From: DASWID01 sp049682815 | GTDB lineage: Bacteria > Desulfobacterota_D > UBA1144 > Nemesobacterales > CSP1-2 | Direction of reading: 5' to 3' | Assembly (NCBI GenBank): GCA_049682815.1 | Contig: JBAUII010000011.1 | Location: forward strand, 27,512-91,511 | DNA length: 64,000 bases | Notes under the pieces: model-generated | What the model saw: only the letters and a program-made list of their open reading frames with translations | What the model was told of the DNA's origin: nothing | Databases searched by the model: none | Part shown: positions 9,257-17,945 of the stretch, in pieces | Position numbering within the stretch: the stretch's first letter is position 1 | How the letters are laid out: each line of letters starts with the position of its first letter | Program-made: the position numbers and the translations under genes

Positions 9257-11056
9257 ATGAGACAACACAAAGGTTTGAACCGCATTTTAATAGGGATATT
9301 ACTTTTTATCGCACTAACATTTGTATCCTGCAGTGTCGGAGATAATACGCCGCCCAGGCCAATTACCGATCTTGGTGTTGATACCGGGTTGAGATTGCTA
9401 GAGTGGACTGCACCTGGTGATGACGGAAAAGGTGGAAAAGCCTCGCTTTATTTTATCAGGTACCTTGACAATTCGCAGATCGAAGAGATCCTGGGCGTGC
9501 CAAATTTGGATGATGTTCCACCTGAAGCTATAGATGAAACGGTGATTAGTAATTTCGATGAAGGCATTCAAAACCCGACATTTGTTCCACCACAGAACAG
9601 AGGATTTCCAGAGAGTTTCTCAGCACCGAGATTAGACATCACGGGTCAGATGCAATATTTTTATTCTATACAATCAAGCGATGAAGTGGGTAGTAAGTCT
9701 AAGCCGTCCAATGTGGTCAAGGTTACGACTGAGCTGCAATCGTTAGAATTTCAGGGCCCGGATACTTTATGTCCTGAAGGACTCTCAATCGGAGCCGGGA
9801 ATTTTACAAATACACAGGAAGATGACGATGATGGCCTAACTAGGAATGATATCCTAATAGGTGACCCGTGTAACGGAATTGTTTATGTGTTCTTTGGCAG
9901 TAGTGATCTCTCTATAGATATATCATCTCCTGATGTGACCATTATAGGGAATGCAAATGATAGATTTGGTGCATCGGCAACCGGGATCGGTAATATTGCT
10001 GGCCCTGGGCCCGCGTTGGCTGAGATTGGCATCGGGGCCCCAGGATTCGATGGCGATACCGGTGAGGTTTTTATCATTTTTGGAAATAATAGGTTTCCCA
10101 GTGTGATTGATCTCAACGCTGGTGATGAGCCCGACTTCTTGATCATAGGAGAGGATCAGGGTGATAATTTTGGAGTTAATACTGTCGGATTTGCAAATGT
10201 CGGAAGACAGGGCAATGAGTTTTTTGTCGGTGCTCCCAATGCCGACTCCCAGACCGGAAAGACTTATCGATTTACGGGAAATAGACTTAGTGAAGGCGTT
10301 AGTTCTGCCAGTGATGCGCGAGGAATAATAATTGGTGAATCTCAGGGAGACCTGTTTGGTTCTGCTATCACAGATGCAAGCGGAATTAAATCGGGTGGCT
10401 CCAATGAGTATGCAATCAGTTCTCGGGGCTCAGGCAAGGTCTATTTGTTTTTCGAGAATGTGTCTGGCGTAAAGGATCTTTCTGTTGATACATCGGATGT
10501 GTTGACCATACAGGGGAGTGTCGCAGACGAATTTGGAGTGTCGGTATCGGGGGGAGGTGATATCGATGAAGACGGGGATGGGAAAACCGATCTGGTTATT
10601 GGAGCTCCTGCTGCTGCCGATGACACGGGTTCCGTGTTTTTTTACAGCGGAGACGATTTAGATGATGCCTTTGAAAACGGCACGGAACCGACGGCCGCAT
10701 CAGAATTCGTTGGTTTGCCAGGATCAAGGTTTGGACAGTCTGTTAGGGTTTTTAACCTTCTAACCCCTGATGTCACAACGAGGAAGCGTACGACTGCTAC
10801 AATCCTCCTTTTAGAGCAATCGAATGCGGACTTTGGCGTAGGTGCCCCCGGTGCAACTAACGGTACGGACTTTATTTTCCTTGGAGGTAGTACTTTCCCG
10901 CCGGTCGTGAGCGCGTCAGATGCTGACGTTACGATTGAAGGAGACCCCGGTGAATTCGAATTCGGAGAGACGACAGCGGATTTGGGAGACGTAAATGGTG
11001 ATCAGATAGAGGATTTTGCCTCATCAGGCTTAGGTTTTGTCAGAGTAGAATTCTGA
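9257..11056 (+). CDS. FG-GAP repeat (integrin-alpha-like) probable lipoprotein
   Basis: A 599-residue secreted protein. A basic start and hydrophobic helix lead to a lipobox-like FVSC with Cys25, so it is probably a lipoprotein. Residues about 33-155 resemble a fibronectin type III domain (TPPRPITDLGV and a YFYSIQSSDEVG strand). The rest shows seven repeats of an FG-GAP type: blades begin with short glycine-acidic motifs such as GNANDRFGAS, GEDQGDNFGV, GESQGDLFGS, GSVADEFGVS, GLPGSRFGQS and GDPGEFEFGE. DIDEDGDGKTDLVIGA looks like a calcium-binding loop. Seven blades would close a complete beta-propeller, as in integrin alpha chains. A surface adhesion or cell-envelope role is inferred. Its stop lies 40 bases from the stop of the convergent ABC ATPase gene. 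Confidence 0.8.
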   Translation: MRQHKGLNRILIGILLFIALTFVSCSVGDNTPPRPITDLGVDTGLRLLEWTAPGDDGKGGKASLYFIRYLDNSQIEEILGVPNLDDVPPEAIDETVISNFDEGIQNPTFVPPQNRGFPESFSAPRLDITGQMQYFYSIQSSDEVGSKSKPSNVVKVTTELQSLEFQGPDTLCPEGLSIGAGNFTNTQEDDDDGLTRNDILIGDPCNGIVYVFFGSSDLSIDISSPDVTIIGNANDRFGASATGIGNIAGPGPALAEIGIGAPGFDGDTGEVFIIFGNNRFPSVIDLNAGDEPDFLIIGEDQGDNFGVNTVGFANVGRQGNEFFVGAPNADSQTGKTYRFTGNRLSEGVSSASDARGIIIGESQGDLFGSAITDASGIKSGGSNEYAISSRGSGKVYLFFENVSGVKDLSVDTSDVLTIQGSVADEFGVSVSGGGDIDEDGDGKTDLVIGAPAAADDTGSVFFYSGDDLDDAFENGTEPTAASEFVGLPGSRFGQSVRVFNLLTPDVTTRKRTTATILLLEQSNADFGVGAPGATNGTDFIFLGGSTFPPVVSASDADVTIEGDPGEFEFGETTADLGDVNGDQIEDFASSGLGFVRVEF

Positions 11057-11095
11057 TTTAGTCGTGGTTTATTACCAACACCTTGTTGTAGTTTA

Positions 11096-11824
11096 TCAAT
11101 TTATGTGGGAAGCGTGATTCAAATCAAAGTCGCTTTTCTCGTCTATTCTGATTTCCCTTATTATTTTACCGTCACTTAATATTATTATTCGCTTGGCATA
11201 TTCAGCTATATCTTTTTCGTGAGTTATCATAACGATGGTTTTTCCCTGGTCGTTCAGTGATTTGAAGATTTCCAGTATTTCTACGCTCATCTTCGTATCC
11301 AGATTCCCCGTTGGCTCATCAGCGAGTATTATACTTGGCTTATTGACAATAGCCCTTGCGATTGCGACTCTCTGTTGTTGGCCGCCTGATAGTTGAGATG
11401 GCAGGTGATGTTCTCTACCCTCAAGACCCAACACTCTCAATGCCTCTTTTGCCAGTTCGAACCTTTTATTCGACGGGGTGCCATTGTATATGAGAGGAAG
11501 TTCGACATTCTCAATAGCTGATGTCCTGGGAAGCAGGTTAAAGCTTTGAAAAACGAAACCGATTTTCTCGTTCCTTATTTCAGCGAGCCGATCCTTTTCA
11601 AGGTCCACTACGTTCTGAGCTTCGATAAAATAGTTGCCGCTGGTTGGTTTGTCCAAGCATCCTATTATATTCATCAAGGTGCTTTTTCCAGAACCAGAAG
11701 GCCCAATTATGGATATAAACTCCCCAGACTTTATGTTGATTGAAACCCCCCTTAATGCGTGAACATCAACCTCTCCCATACTATAGACCTTGTGAATATC
11801 TTCTAAGGAAATGACATAATCCAT
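11096..11824 (-). CDS. MacB/LolD-type ABC transporter ATP-binding protein
   Basis: A 242-residue ATPase with Walker A GPSGSGKST, a Q-loop FVFQSFNLLPR, the signature LSGGQQQRVAIARA, Walker B IILADEPTGNLD and a switch His in MITHEKD. The LADEPTGNLD form and overall length are typical of the MacB/LolD/YtrE branch, which powers mechanotransmission-type export or lipoprotein release together with an FtsX-like permease. The gene starts four bases after the stop of the HlyD-type adaptor gene, so the two are surely co-transcribed. The expected permease gene is absent downstream: the convergent FG-GAP gene is only 40 bases away. The permease may be encoded elsewhere, or the locus has lost it. Confidence 0.93.
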   Translation of the reverse strand: MDYVISLEDIHKVYSMGEVDVHALRGVSINIKSGEFISIIGPSGSGKSTLMNIIGCLDKPTSGNYFIEAQNVVDLEKDRLAEIRNEKIGFVFQSFNLLPRTSAIENVELPLIYNGTPSNKRFELAKEALRVLGLEGREHHLPSQLSGGQQQRVAIARAIVNKPSIILADEPTGNLDTKMSVEILEIFKSLNDQGKTIVMITHEKDIAEYAKRIIILSDGKIIREIRIDEKSDFDLNHASHIN

Positions 11825-11828
11825 ATTG

Positions 11829-13007
11829 TTAGAACCTCTTGGGCTTAGGAAGGACTATGGGGCCCAGTTCCTCGGAGCTTGACTTACCTTTTTGCGTCAC
11901 TCCAATTACAATCTCCTGTCCTTTTTCAACATCCCCAGCTAGAATCTGGGTGAATTCACCATCGCTAATTCCTGTTTCTACGGACACGGCCTTGAGGCGG
12001 CTGTTCTTAAGCAATGCCCAGACAATGGGACTGTTTTTTAGTTCGCTAGAATCTTTTTCAATAAGAGATGATGGAGGAGGCATAAATCTTAACGCAGCCG
12101 TCGGTATTCGGAGCACGTCGTTTTGATTTGCTACAAGAATCTGTACCTCTGCTGTCATTCCCGGTTTTAATATCAACTCATCATTCTTGTCGACCAGTAT
12201 AACTACATCATAGGTTACAACGTTATTGTTTGTAATTGGTACATTTCTTATCTGTTGAATCCTTCCCTCAAATTGTTGGCCGGGATACGCATCCACCTCA
12301 AAAAAGGCTTCCTGCCCTTCTCTTAATTTCCCGATATCGGCTTCACTTACGTGAGCTTCGACCTTCATTTTTGTTAGATCATTTGCTATAACAAATAGAG
12401 GATGGCTCTGGCTCGGGCTTACGAATTCCCCAACCCTTATATTCATCGAGACGACGACACCGTCAATGGGGGAGCGAATCGCTGTAGAATTTAAATTGGA
12501 TTCAGCCTTTTCTAGCTCTGTCTTGGCTATTTTGAGTTGCTCCGCGGCTGCGGTGAATTCTATTTTCGAATTTTCTAATTCATATTTGGAAATTCTGTCT
12601 GGTGTGTTAATTAGTTCTTTATAGACTTCGTATATTTTTCTTTTTTTCTCGGCTTCTGCCTGCGCCTTGCTCAGGGTAGCTTCAGCCTGTCTAACCTGTA
12701 AGTCATACAGAGTGGGGTCAATCTGAGCGAGGATCTCTCCCTGTTCTACGATTGAGTTGAAGTCTGCGTGAATTTGATTCACCACACCTGAAACCTGAGC
12801 TACGACATCGACCGTGCTGACAGGGTTTACTGTGCCCGATGCCAATATGTAGGCTGCGATATCCCCCACGTCAATCATTGCAGTTTCATAGGAATAATTG
12901 GGCGAATTTGTTATTAATTGACTATTTTTCAAAAACAAGGCTACTATAAGAGCAGCAATAATGATCGTTAAGATAAGTATCTTTCTGTTCATTACCTGTT
13001 TCCGCAT
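11829..13007 (-). CDS. HlyD/MacA-type periplasmic adaptor protein
   Basis: A 392-residue membrane fusion protein. One hydrophobic N-terminal helix (ILILTIIIAALIVALFL) anchors it in the inner membrane. A biotinyl-lipoyl-like half motif follows (GVVNQIHADFNSIVEQGEIL), then a long alpha-hairpin rich in Ala, Glu and Lys (about residues 95-180) and the second half motif (IRSPIDGVVVSMNIRVGEFV). The beta-barrel region carries DAYPGQQFEGRI. Such adaptors link an inner-membrane pump to an outer-membrane TolC channel. Here the partner ATPase gene is immediately downstream and a TolC-family gene lies upstream on the same strand, so a MacAB-TolC-like exporter is likely. The exported substrate cannot be inferred. 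Confidence 0.9.
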   Translation of the reverse strand: MRKQVMNRKILILTIIIAALIVALFLKNSQLITNSPNYSYETAMIDVGDIAAYILASGTVNPVSTVDVVAQVSGVVNQIHADFNSIVEQGEILAQIDPTLYDLQVRQAEATLSKAQAEAEKKRKIYEVYKELINTPDRISKYELENSKIEFTAAAEQLKIAKTELEKAESNLNSTAIRSPIDGVVVSMNIRVGEFVSPSQSHPLFVIANDLTKMKVEAHVSEADIGKLREGQEAFFEVDAYPGQQFEGRIQQIRNVPITNNNVVTYDVVILVDKNDELILKPGMTAEVQILVANQNDVLRIPTAALRFMPPPSSLIEKDSSELKNSPIVWALLKNSRLKAVSVETGISDGEFTQILAGDVEKGQEIVIGVTQKGKSSSEELGPIVLPKPKRF

Positions 13008-13539
13008 GTAATTATTAGATTTCCCAAGTACGAAGAATACATTTCACTAGACTAAATGTTAACTATTTTACTCGTTAATTTGACTTTTAAAACTTTACTG
13101 TCCCTAGGGTCATCCATTATTTAAGTCTTATATGCTTCAGCTCAAATATTCTCCTATCTTTGCTCCATGACGAAATTGTAGTATTCACGAATGATCTAGC
13201 AGCGGGCTACAGAGCATCCGTGCGTAAACAAACAATCTCTTCAATCGGTAACGACAATCAAGGTAGGACCCGAATGGTAATCATTCCGAGACTGACGCTT
13301 CACATGCGTTCAGTGCGGGCTCCGTCAGTGGCGGCACTCTCCTGGACTACTGGAAGGGCGTTTCGTGCAACGTATGGTTGTAATGTGTTATCGAGGCAGC
13401 CGAAATCTTTGCCAGCCCTTCGCTCGAACTCAGGGCTTATATTCGCGGTGACAGCGAAAACGCTGGAGCAATCCACCGAGAATCCTCGAGGTCAAAGTTG
13501 TCCGCCACACTTTTGCCCTGTGAGAGTTTCATCTCTTCT
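13008..13539. other. G+C-rich, hairpin-rich gap between adaptor and TolC genes
   Basis: This 532-base gap holds no gene I recognise. The first 180 bases are A+T-rich (28 percent G+C in 13021-13080). Bases from about 13190 to 13530 are clearly richer (about 53-58 percent in the three 60-base rows that I counted) and contain several possible stems: GAATG/CATTC at 13272-13286, ACTGACG/CGTCAGT at 13291-13329, AGCCCT/AGGGCT at 13414-13437, and CAGCG-AAAA-CGCTG at 13452-13465, enclosed by GGTG and CACC. This could be a structured RNA, a decayed mobile element or foreign DNA. An open frame across it (TTG at 13160 to 13603) overlaps the end of the TolC gene and resembles no protein I know. Confidence 0.5.
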
Positions 13540-14763
13540 CTATAAATCTCCTGTTACCAGTTCAAGATTAGCAACTGACATGTTGTATAGAAAGACAGTT
13601 TGATAATATTGCGTCCCTTCCCTGAGGTACGTTCCAAATGCGTTTATTAATTCGTTTAGGCTTCCGATACCCAGGTCATAATTGGAGATCGAGTTTTGTA
13701 ATAGTTTCTTGGCTTCTCCGAAGCCCTCGTGTTCATATTCAAGATTGTTGTTATTCCCTTTCATCTCAAGATATGCCTTTTCCACTTCGAGATCCATATC
13801 CTGGAGGAAAGCGTCTTTCTCTTTCAGTGATTTTGAGTATTCCGCCTTAGCCTCGCTCAAATCTGCGGAGATACCATAATTGAGTACCTGCCTTATGCCG
13901 ATTCCGGCTCCACCGATTATCGTGTCTCTGAATAGTGTAGATTGATTATACCTCAGGGTTCCGCCCACAAAAACGGTTGGATAGTAGTTGGCCCTCTCTC
14001 TTTGTACGGTGTGCAATTTCAACTCGGCCGCAGCAGTTAAGGCCTTTAGCTTTGGCCTGTTTGCTTGAGTCTTCTCCTGATAATAATTTAACTCATCCAC
14101 CTTGAACTCAACTGGTTTTAAAGTGTGAGAATCTATATCAAAGGAATGCTTATCTTCAATCGCTAACATCTTTATTAGCTCCGCTCTAGCAACGTCTATC
14201 TCCTTTTCGGAACTGACAACGTCTTTATTGATGTTCGAAAGTAGAATTTTCAGGTTGAGCTTATCCATCTGAGTAGCCTTAGGGGAGCCAACTCTGATAA
14301 ACTCCTCCACACTGCTAAGAACCCTCTGAGCTTCATTCCTTCCTTCGATAGCGAGGTCGTTAAGTGCATATGCTAACTGCAGATTGTAGTAGCCTGTTTT
14401 CGCTTGTGTGATTGTGTCATTCCTGGCTTCGCTTATGTTTGCAATCGTTGCTTCAAGCCCTTTTTCGGCTCTCTTTTCGTCTGAGCTTATCTTACCAAAG
14501 GTATAAATGGGCTGGAACAGATCTGCCCTTACAACTGTGAAAATGCCTCCGGTTATTACTGCACCATCGAACTGAGGATATTTTTCAGCCTTTGCCTTTT
14601 TTACCCTGCTCTGAGAAATATCTACATCTTTGTCTAGAACGCCCAAACTTGGATTTGTTATCAATACTCTTTCCAAAATTTCGTCCAACGTAAAGATGTT
14701 GTCATCCGCAATCGCGTCAAAAGTAAGTATAAGAATGGTGGATAAAGTCAATAGTTTTATCAT
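13540..14763 (-). CDS. TolC family outer membrane protein
   Basis: A 407-residue protein with a signal peptide (MIKLLTLSTILILTFDAIA) and two OEP repeats of long amphipathic helices, the pattern of TolC-type trimeric channels. Helices rich in Ala, Glu and Lys run through about residues 45-200 and 240-395, and a DLGIGSLNELINAFGTYLREG segment corresponds to the conserved block near the C-terminus of the family. It would span the outer membrane and periplasm and connect with the HlyD-type adaptor encoded downstream on the same strand. The 532-base gap before the adaptor gene is unusual for such sets and holds the G+C-rich structured stretch. The protein is slightly shorter than E. coli TolC but normal for the broader family. 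Confidence 0.88.
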   Translation of the reverse strand: MIKLLTLSTILILTFDAIADDNIFTLDEILERVLITNPSLGVLDKDVDISQSRVKKAKAEKYPQFDGAVITGGIFTVVRADLFQPIYTFGKISSDEKRAEKGLEATIANISEARNDTITQAKTGYYNLQLAYALNDLAIEGRNEAQRVLSSVEEFIRVGSPKATQMDKLNLKILLSNINKDVVSSEKEIDVARAELIKMLAIEDKHSFDIDSHTLKPVEFKVDELNYYQEKTQANRPKLKALTAAAELKLHTVQRERANYYPTVFVGGTLRYNQSTLFRDTIIGGAGIGIRQVLNYGISADLSEAKAEYSKSLKEKDAFLQDMDLEVEKAYLEMKGNNNNLEYEHEGFGEAKKLLQNSISNYDLGIGSLNELINAFGTYLREGTQYYQTVFLYNMSVANLELVTGDL

Positions 14764-15110
14764 CTGGAATCCTCCTTATCCTTCTCAATAGTTACTGCTG
14801 TCATTATATAACAACTTTCATCAATTTTAATGGTTCCTTCCAATTATTATTTTGCTGATATATAAAGGGAGTCCCATACAATTCATCCACTGCTCGCAGC
14901 GTGTATCTTGAATGGGGCCAAAAAAAATCAAAATCCTATTAGGAATTTATCACTTTAAAATGTAAGCAAACGAACTCATAAAAACCTAAATATGCGTCTT
15001 GTGCGGGTCCATATACCTTATTTACCTGACTCCAGCTTCTCTAAAACTTCAAAAACATGACTTTCCGAGATGAGCATTGCAACAATCAACTTTTTCTTTA
15101 AAATACAGGG
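14764..15110. other. Divergent intergenic region, tolC-like / hemW
   Basis: This 347-base spacer separates two genes transcribed away from each other and must contain their promoters. A purine-rich AGGAGGATTCC reading toward the TolC-family start lies just upstream of it on the minus strand. I saw no RNA gene, repeat or convincing operator. Confidence 0.4.
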
Positions 15111-16271
15111 ATGGGTTTTGGAATTTATGTACATATTCCGTATTGCGTAAAGAAATGTCCTTACTGCGACTTTAACTCTTATGGTGTTGGAAGACTCGTA
15201 CCCGAGGTTGAATATACCGAGGCATTACTCGCAGAATTAGACATATATAGTGATGCGATTGCCCGCCATCATCTAACGTCTATTTTCTTTGGCGGTGGAA
15301 CCCCCTCGTTGTTTTCGTCCAAGAGCATAGGAAGGGTGATCAAAAAAGTTCTAGGAATTGCATCTCCATTGGAATCACTTGAGGTGTCTATTGAAGTAAA
15401 TCCAAAGACAGCCGACCTCGGTAAACTCGTCGCATTTAAGGAGGCAGGAGTAAACCGGGTGAGTCTGGGTGTGCAATCATTCTCTGACAAAAAACTGAGA
15501 CTTTTAGGAAGGATAAATTCACCCCAAGACAGCATCAGGGTACTAGAGGATGTAAAAAAGGCGGGATTTGAAAATGTCAACGCTGATCTGATGTATGGTT
15601 GTTCATTTGAAACGCCCGACGAGTGGAGATCGGATATCTATAAGATACTTGAATTCAATACAACCCATGTGTCAGCTTATTGCCTCACTATAGAGGATGA
15701 TACAGTGTTTTCGGGATTGTACTCGAAGGGTGAATTAGTGCTTCCCGATGAGGAAACGCTCTCTTATATGATCTCTTTAACTGGCGACGTCCTTGAGCGT
15801 GAAGGCTACCAACAATATGAAATCTCGAACTTTGCTAAGCCTGGGTTTGACTGCAGGCACAACATGCTCTACTGGAGAGGTGAAAATTATATTGGAATTG
15901 GCGCTGGTGCGCACTCACATCTTGATCGATGTCTACAGTCTGAGTGGGGCGTGAGATGGGCCAACGTAAAAAATCCTTCAGCGTATATGAAAAGCGTTTT
16001 TGAACACAACAATCCAGTGGCCTTCATGGAGATCCTTGACAGGCAAATGGCGCTTAGAGACAGGGTCTTAATGGGGTTAAGATTGGGGGAGGGGGTCGAC
16101 CTTGGAAAAATAGAGGATAGATTTTCAGTGAACCTGATGTCTAGGGAGCTTGATTATCTAATCAGTGATGAATTCATAGAGCTTTCGGATAATAGGCTTC
16201 GCTTTAATAAGAAAGGGCTCTTGGTTTCGAATTCAATAATCTATAAGATACTTGACGCCGTGGCTTACTGA
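15111..16271 (+). CDS. hemW: Radical SAM heme chaperone HemW
   Basis: A 386-residue radical SAM protein. The cluster motif is at the very N-terminus: YVHIPYCVKKCPYCDF with Cys12, Cys16 and Cys19, which ligate a [4Fe-4S] cluster, and a further Cys-free Phe as in HemW. FFGGGTPSLF and the VSLGVQSF block are typical of the HemN/HemW group. HemW binds heme and is thought to hand it to respiratory proteins; it is often misnamed oxygen-independent coproporphyrinogen oxidase, but HemN proper has a longer N-terminus. The C-terminal 70 residues form the HemN_C winged-helix-like domain. The gene runs convergently into the DUF1285 gene with a gap of only ten bases. Confidence 0.92.
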   Translation: MGFGIYVHIPYCVKKCPYCDFNSYGVGRLVPEVEYTEALLAELDIYSDAIARHHLTSIFFGGGTPSLFSSKSIGRVIKKVLGIASPLESLEVSIEVNPKTADLGKLVAFKEAGVNRVSLGVQSFSDKKLRLLGRINSPQDSIRVLEDVKKAGFENVNADLMYGCSFETPDEWRSDIYKILEFNTTHVSAYCLTIEDDTVFSGLYSKGELVLPDEETLSYMISLTGDVLEREGYQQYEISNFAKPGFDCRHNMLYWRGENYIGIGAGAHSHLDRCLQSEWGVRWANVKNPSAYMKSVFEHNNPVAFMEILDRQMALRDRVLMGLRLGEGVDLGKIEDRFSVNLMSRELDYLISDEFIELSDNRLRFNKKGLLVSNSIIYKILDAVAY

Positions 16272-16281
16272 GGGGTGTCGA

Positions 16282-16737
16282 TTATTTTTTTGATTTTATA
16301 TGATACCTTTTATCGCCGAGCTCGAGATAATACTTTCCGCTTTCTTCCTTCAGGCATTTGGTGAGTTCGTAATATGCGGGTCTATTAAATCTCGCATCAA
16401 ATGCCCCGCCTTTCACCTTCGTGTAAGGTACGTTCTCTTTATTTAACATTAGGGTCCTGAAATCAAGCTTTTGCTCGGTCTCGTCATTCAGGATCAAGTA
16501 GATACCGTCTTCGCGTTTATCTATCATTTTTACAACAAATGGCGTATCTTCTACCTGAGCGTAAACCTTTCCTCGCCCCTCGTCTATATAGTATCTGCCT
16601 TCTTCGTCACGTCTCAGCAGCCTATTGTTGTAAAGGTATGTCCATCTGTGGACGACAGGAATCCCGTCCTGGAACCAGTTGCCATTTTTATCTATGAAAA
16701 TTCTCGGAACCGCTTTTTCTGCGTTTTGATTCGACAT
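16282..16737 (-). CDS. DUF1285 domain protein
   Basis: A 151-residue soluble protein matching the DUF1285 family, which lacks an established function. Characteristic blocks are IDKNGNWFQDGIPVVH near the N-terminus, RRDEEGRYYIDE, and VEDTPFVVKMI in the middle. The family fold consists of two small beta-rich domains and has been discussed as ligand binding or regulatory, without proof. There is no signal peptide or membrane segment. The gene is convergent with hemW and begins 185 bases from the end of the YjbQ-type gene on the same strand. Family assignment is firm; role is not. Confidence 0.8.
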   Translation of the reverse strand: MSNQNAEKAVPRIFIDKNGNWFQDGIPVVHRWTYLYNNRLLRRDEEGRYYIDEGRGKVYAQVEDTPFVVKMIDKREDGIYLILNDETEQKLDFRTLMLNKENVPYTKVKGGAFDARFNRPAYYELTKCLKEESGKYYLELGDKRYHIKSKK

Positions 16738-16922
16738 TTGCCAGATAATGTTAGAGTCAATTATTGTATCATGAGCGAACTGATTATATGGCTAAAAGAT
16801 AATGTCATATAAAATGGTTTGGTAGTATCACCAAATCTGTCATTTCGAATGGATATGAGAAATCTTTCCTTTAAGGTTTCTTACTTTTTTCAAAACTGAT
16901 TTTAAGGAAAACATAGATATGA

Positions 16923-17336
16923 TCACTCGCCCAAAACCTTAACTACAACCCTCTTCCTCCTCTGCCCATCGAATTCAGCATAGAAGACTCTCTGCCATGG
17001 ACCAAGGTCAAGATCGCCTTTTGTGATCGGTACAATTACCTGATGGTGTATTATAAGATTCTTCAGGTGGGCATCACCATTATCCTCTCCTGTCTGATGG
17101 TGGTTATAATCCTTCCTATAGGGGGCAAGCTTTTCAAGCCATTCCCATATGTCTTCAAGTAGACCTTCCTCAAGATCGTTGACGTAAACTGCTGCGGTTA
17201 TGTGCATGGCCGAGACAAGTACGAATCCCTCATCGACTGAGCTTTTTTTAACAATACCCCTTACGGTATCTGTAATGTGAATTATCTCTCTTCTCTTCTT
17301 TGTATTGAACCAAAGATATTCTGTATGACTCTTCAT
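16923..17336 (-). CDS. YjbQ family (UPF0047) protein, secondary thiamine-phosphate synthase type
   Basis: A 137-residue protein of the YjbQ/UPF0047 family, which folds as a small beta barrel and forms trimers. Conserved marks are VSAMHITAAVYVNDLEEGLL, the DYNHHQTGEDNGDAHLKN block with clustered His and Asp residues, and the C-terminal GPWQRVFYAEFDGQRRKR. E. coli YjbQ has weak thiamine phosphate synthase activity, whence its database name, but the physiological role is not settled. The gene points away from an MTH1187-type thiamine-binding protein gene across a 235-base spacer that also holds a REP-like element. Confidence 0.9.
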   Translation of the reverse strand: MKSHTEYLWFNTKKRREIIHITDTVRGIVKKSSVDEGFVLVSAMHITAAVYVNDLEEGLLEDIWEWLEKLAPYRKDYNHHQTGEDNGDAHLKNLIIHHQVIVPITKGDLDLGPWQRVFYAEFDGQRRKRVVVKVLGE

Positions 17337-17431
17337 AGCATTTCCTCCATTTCGGTATTTATAACGATGAGTCTAACCTAAAAATTGGGTTATGATCACC
17401 CTCGTCTTTAATCCACGCGGGTTATCAAAGA

Positions 17432-17500
17432 TAGCGGAGGTCTTTAGACCTCCACGTTATTTTCATTATCTTCTTTTTGGCGACCTGAAGGTCGCCGCTA
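17432..17500. repeat. REP-like element with two hairpins and short terminal inverted repeats
   Basis: The ends are TAGCGG and CCGCTA. Inside are two perfect 7-bp hairpins: GGAGGTC-TTTA-GACCTCC at 17436-17453 and GGCGACC-TGAA-GGTCGCC at 17479-17496. The spacer between them is T-rich. The two-hairpin layout resembles elements mobilised by REP-associated (RAYT) transposases, and is shared with the element at 45291-45353. It lies between divergent genes and could also affect their transcripts. Confidence 0.7.
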
Positions 17501-17571
17501 CATTTATGAGGATTCCAAAACAAGAAATATGCTGTATGCTCTAAATTATTATATGAAGATTTGATGGAGGA

Positions 17572-17877
17572 ATGACCATGATTGTTGAGCTAAGTGTAAT
17601 TCCCATTGGTGTAGGGACATCGCTATCAAAATACATAGCAGAGGTTATGAACGTAATACAGGGTAGTGGTCTTAAGTATGAATCGCACTCAATGGGTACT
17701 AACATCGAGTGTGAGTTGGGGGATTTGTTTCCGTTGATAAAATCTTGCCACGACAGGCTTTATGAAAAGGGGGTTGAAAGAATTAGTACAGCGCTCAGAA
17801 TCAGCGACAGGATTGACAAACCTTATACAATGTCCGGGAAGATGAAAAGCCTTGAGAAACAATTAACGAATGATTAA
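17572..17877 (+). CDS. MTH1187 family (UPF0045) thiamine-binding protein
   Basis: A 101-residue protein of the MTH1187/YqgV family: a ferredoxin-like fold that forms oligomers and binds thiamine or its analogues in studied members. The family pattern is visible in the opening strand VELSVIPIGVG, in YIAEVMNVIQGSGLKYESHSMGT, and in ALRISDRIDKP. GATGGAGGAATGACC just upstream provides a good ribosome binding site for the ATG at 17572. No TPP riboswitch is visible in the spacer. It may scavenge or buffer thiamine, or act as a regulator; pairing with YjbQ supports a link to thiamine but does not prove it. Confidence 0.85.
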   Translation: MTMIVELSVIPIGVGTSLSKYIAEVMNVIQGSGLKYESHSMGTNIECELGDLFPLIKSCHDRLYEKGVERISTALRISDRIDKPYTMSGKMKSLEKQLTND

Positions 17878-17945
17878 TTGACCACACAGCTCCGAATTTA
17901 TTATTGTTGAAAAATTTAATTTTTGGGGTTAAACCTTCCTATATC

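Noticed and set aside
13160..13603. 147-codon frame on the plus strand starting with TTG
   Set aside because: It runs through the G+C-rich hairpin stretch, overlaps the end of the tolC-like gene, lacks a ribosome binding site, and resembles no protein I know; high G+C opens frames by chance.
15111..16271. Oxygen-independent coproporphyrinogen oxidase (HemN)
   Set aside because: The radical SAM motif is at the extreme N-terminus and the protein is short, both of which fit HemW and not HemN.
17337..17571. Possible TPP riboswitch before the thiamine-binding gene
   Set aside because: No THI-box consensus was found; the two hairpins present belong to a REP-like element.
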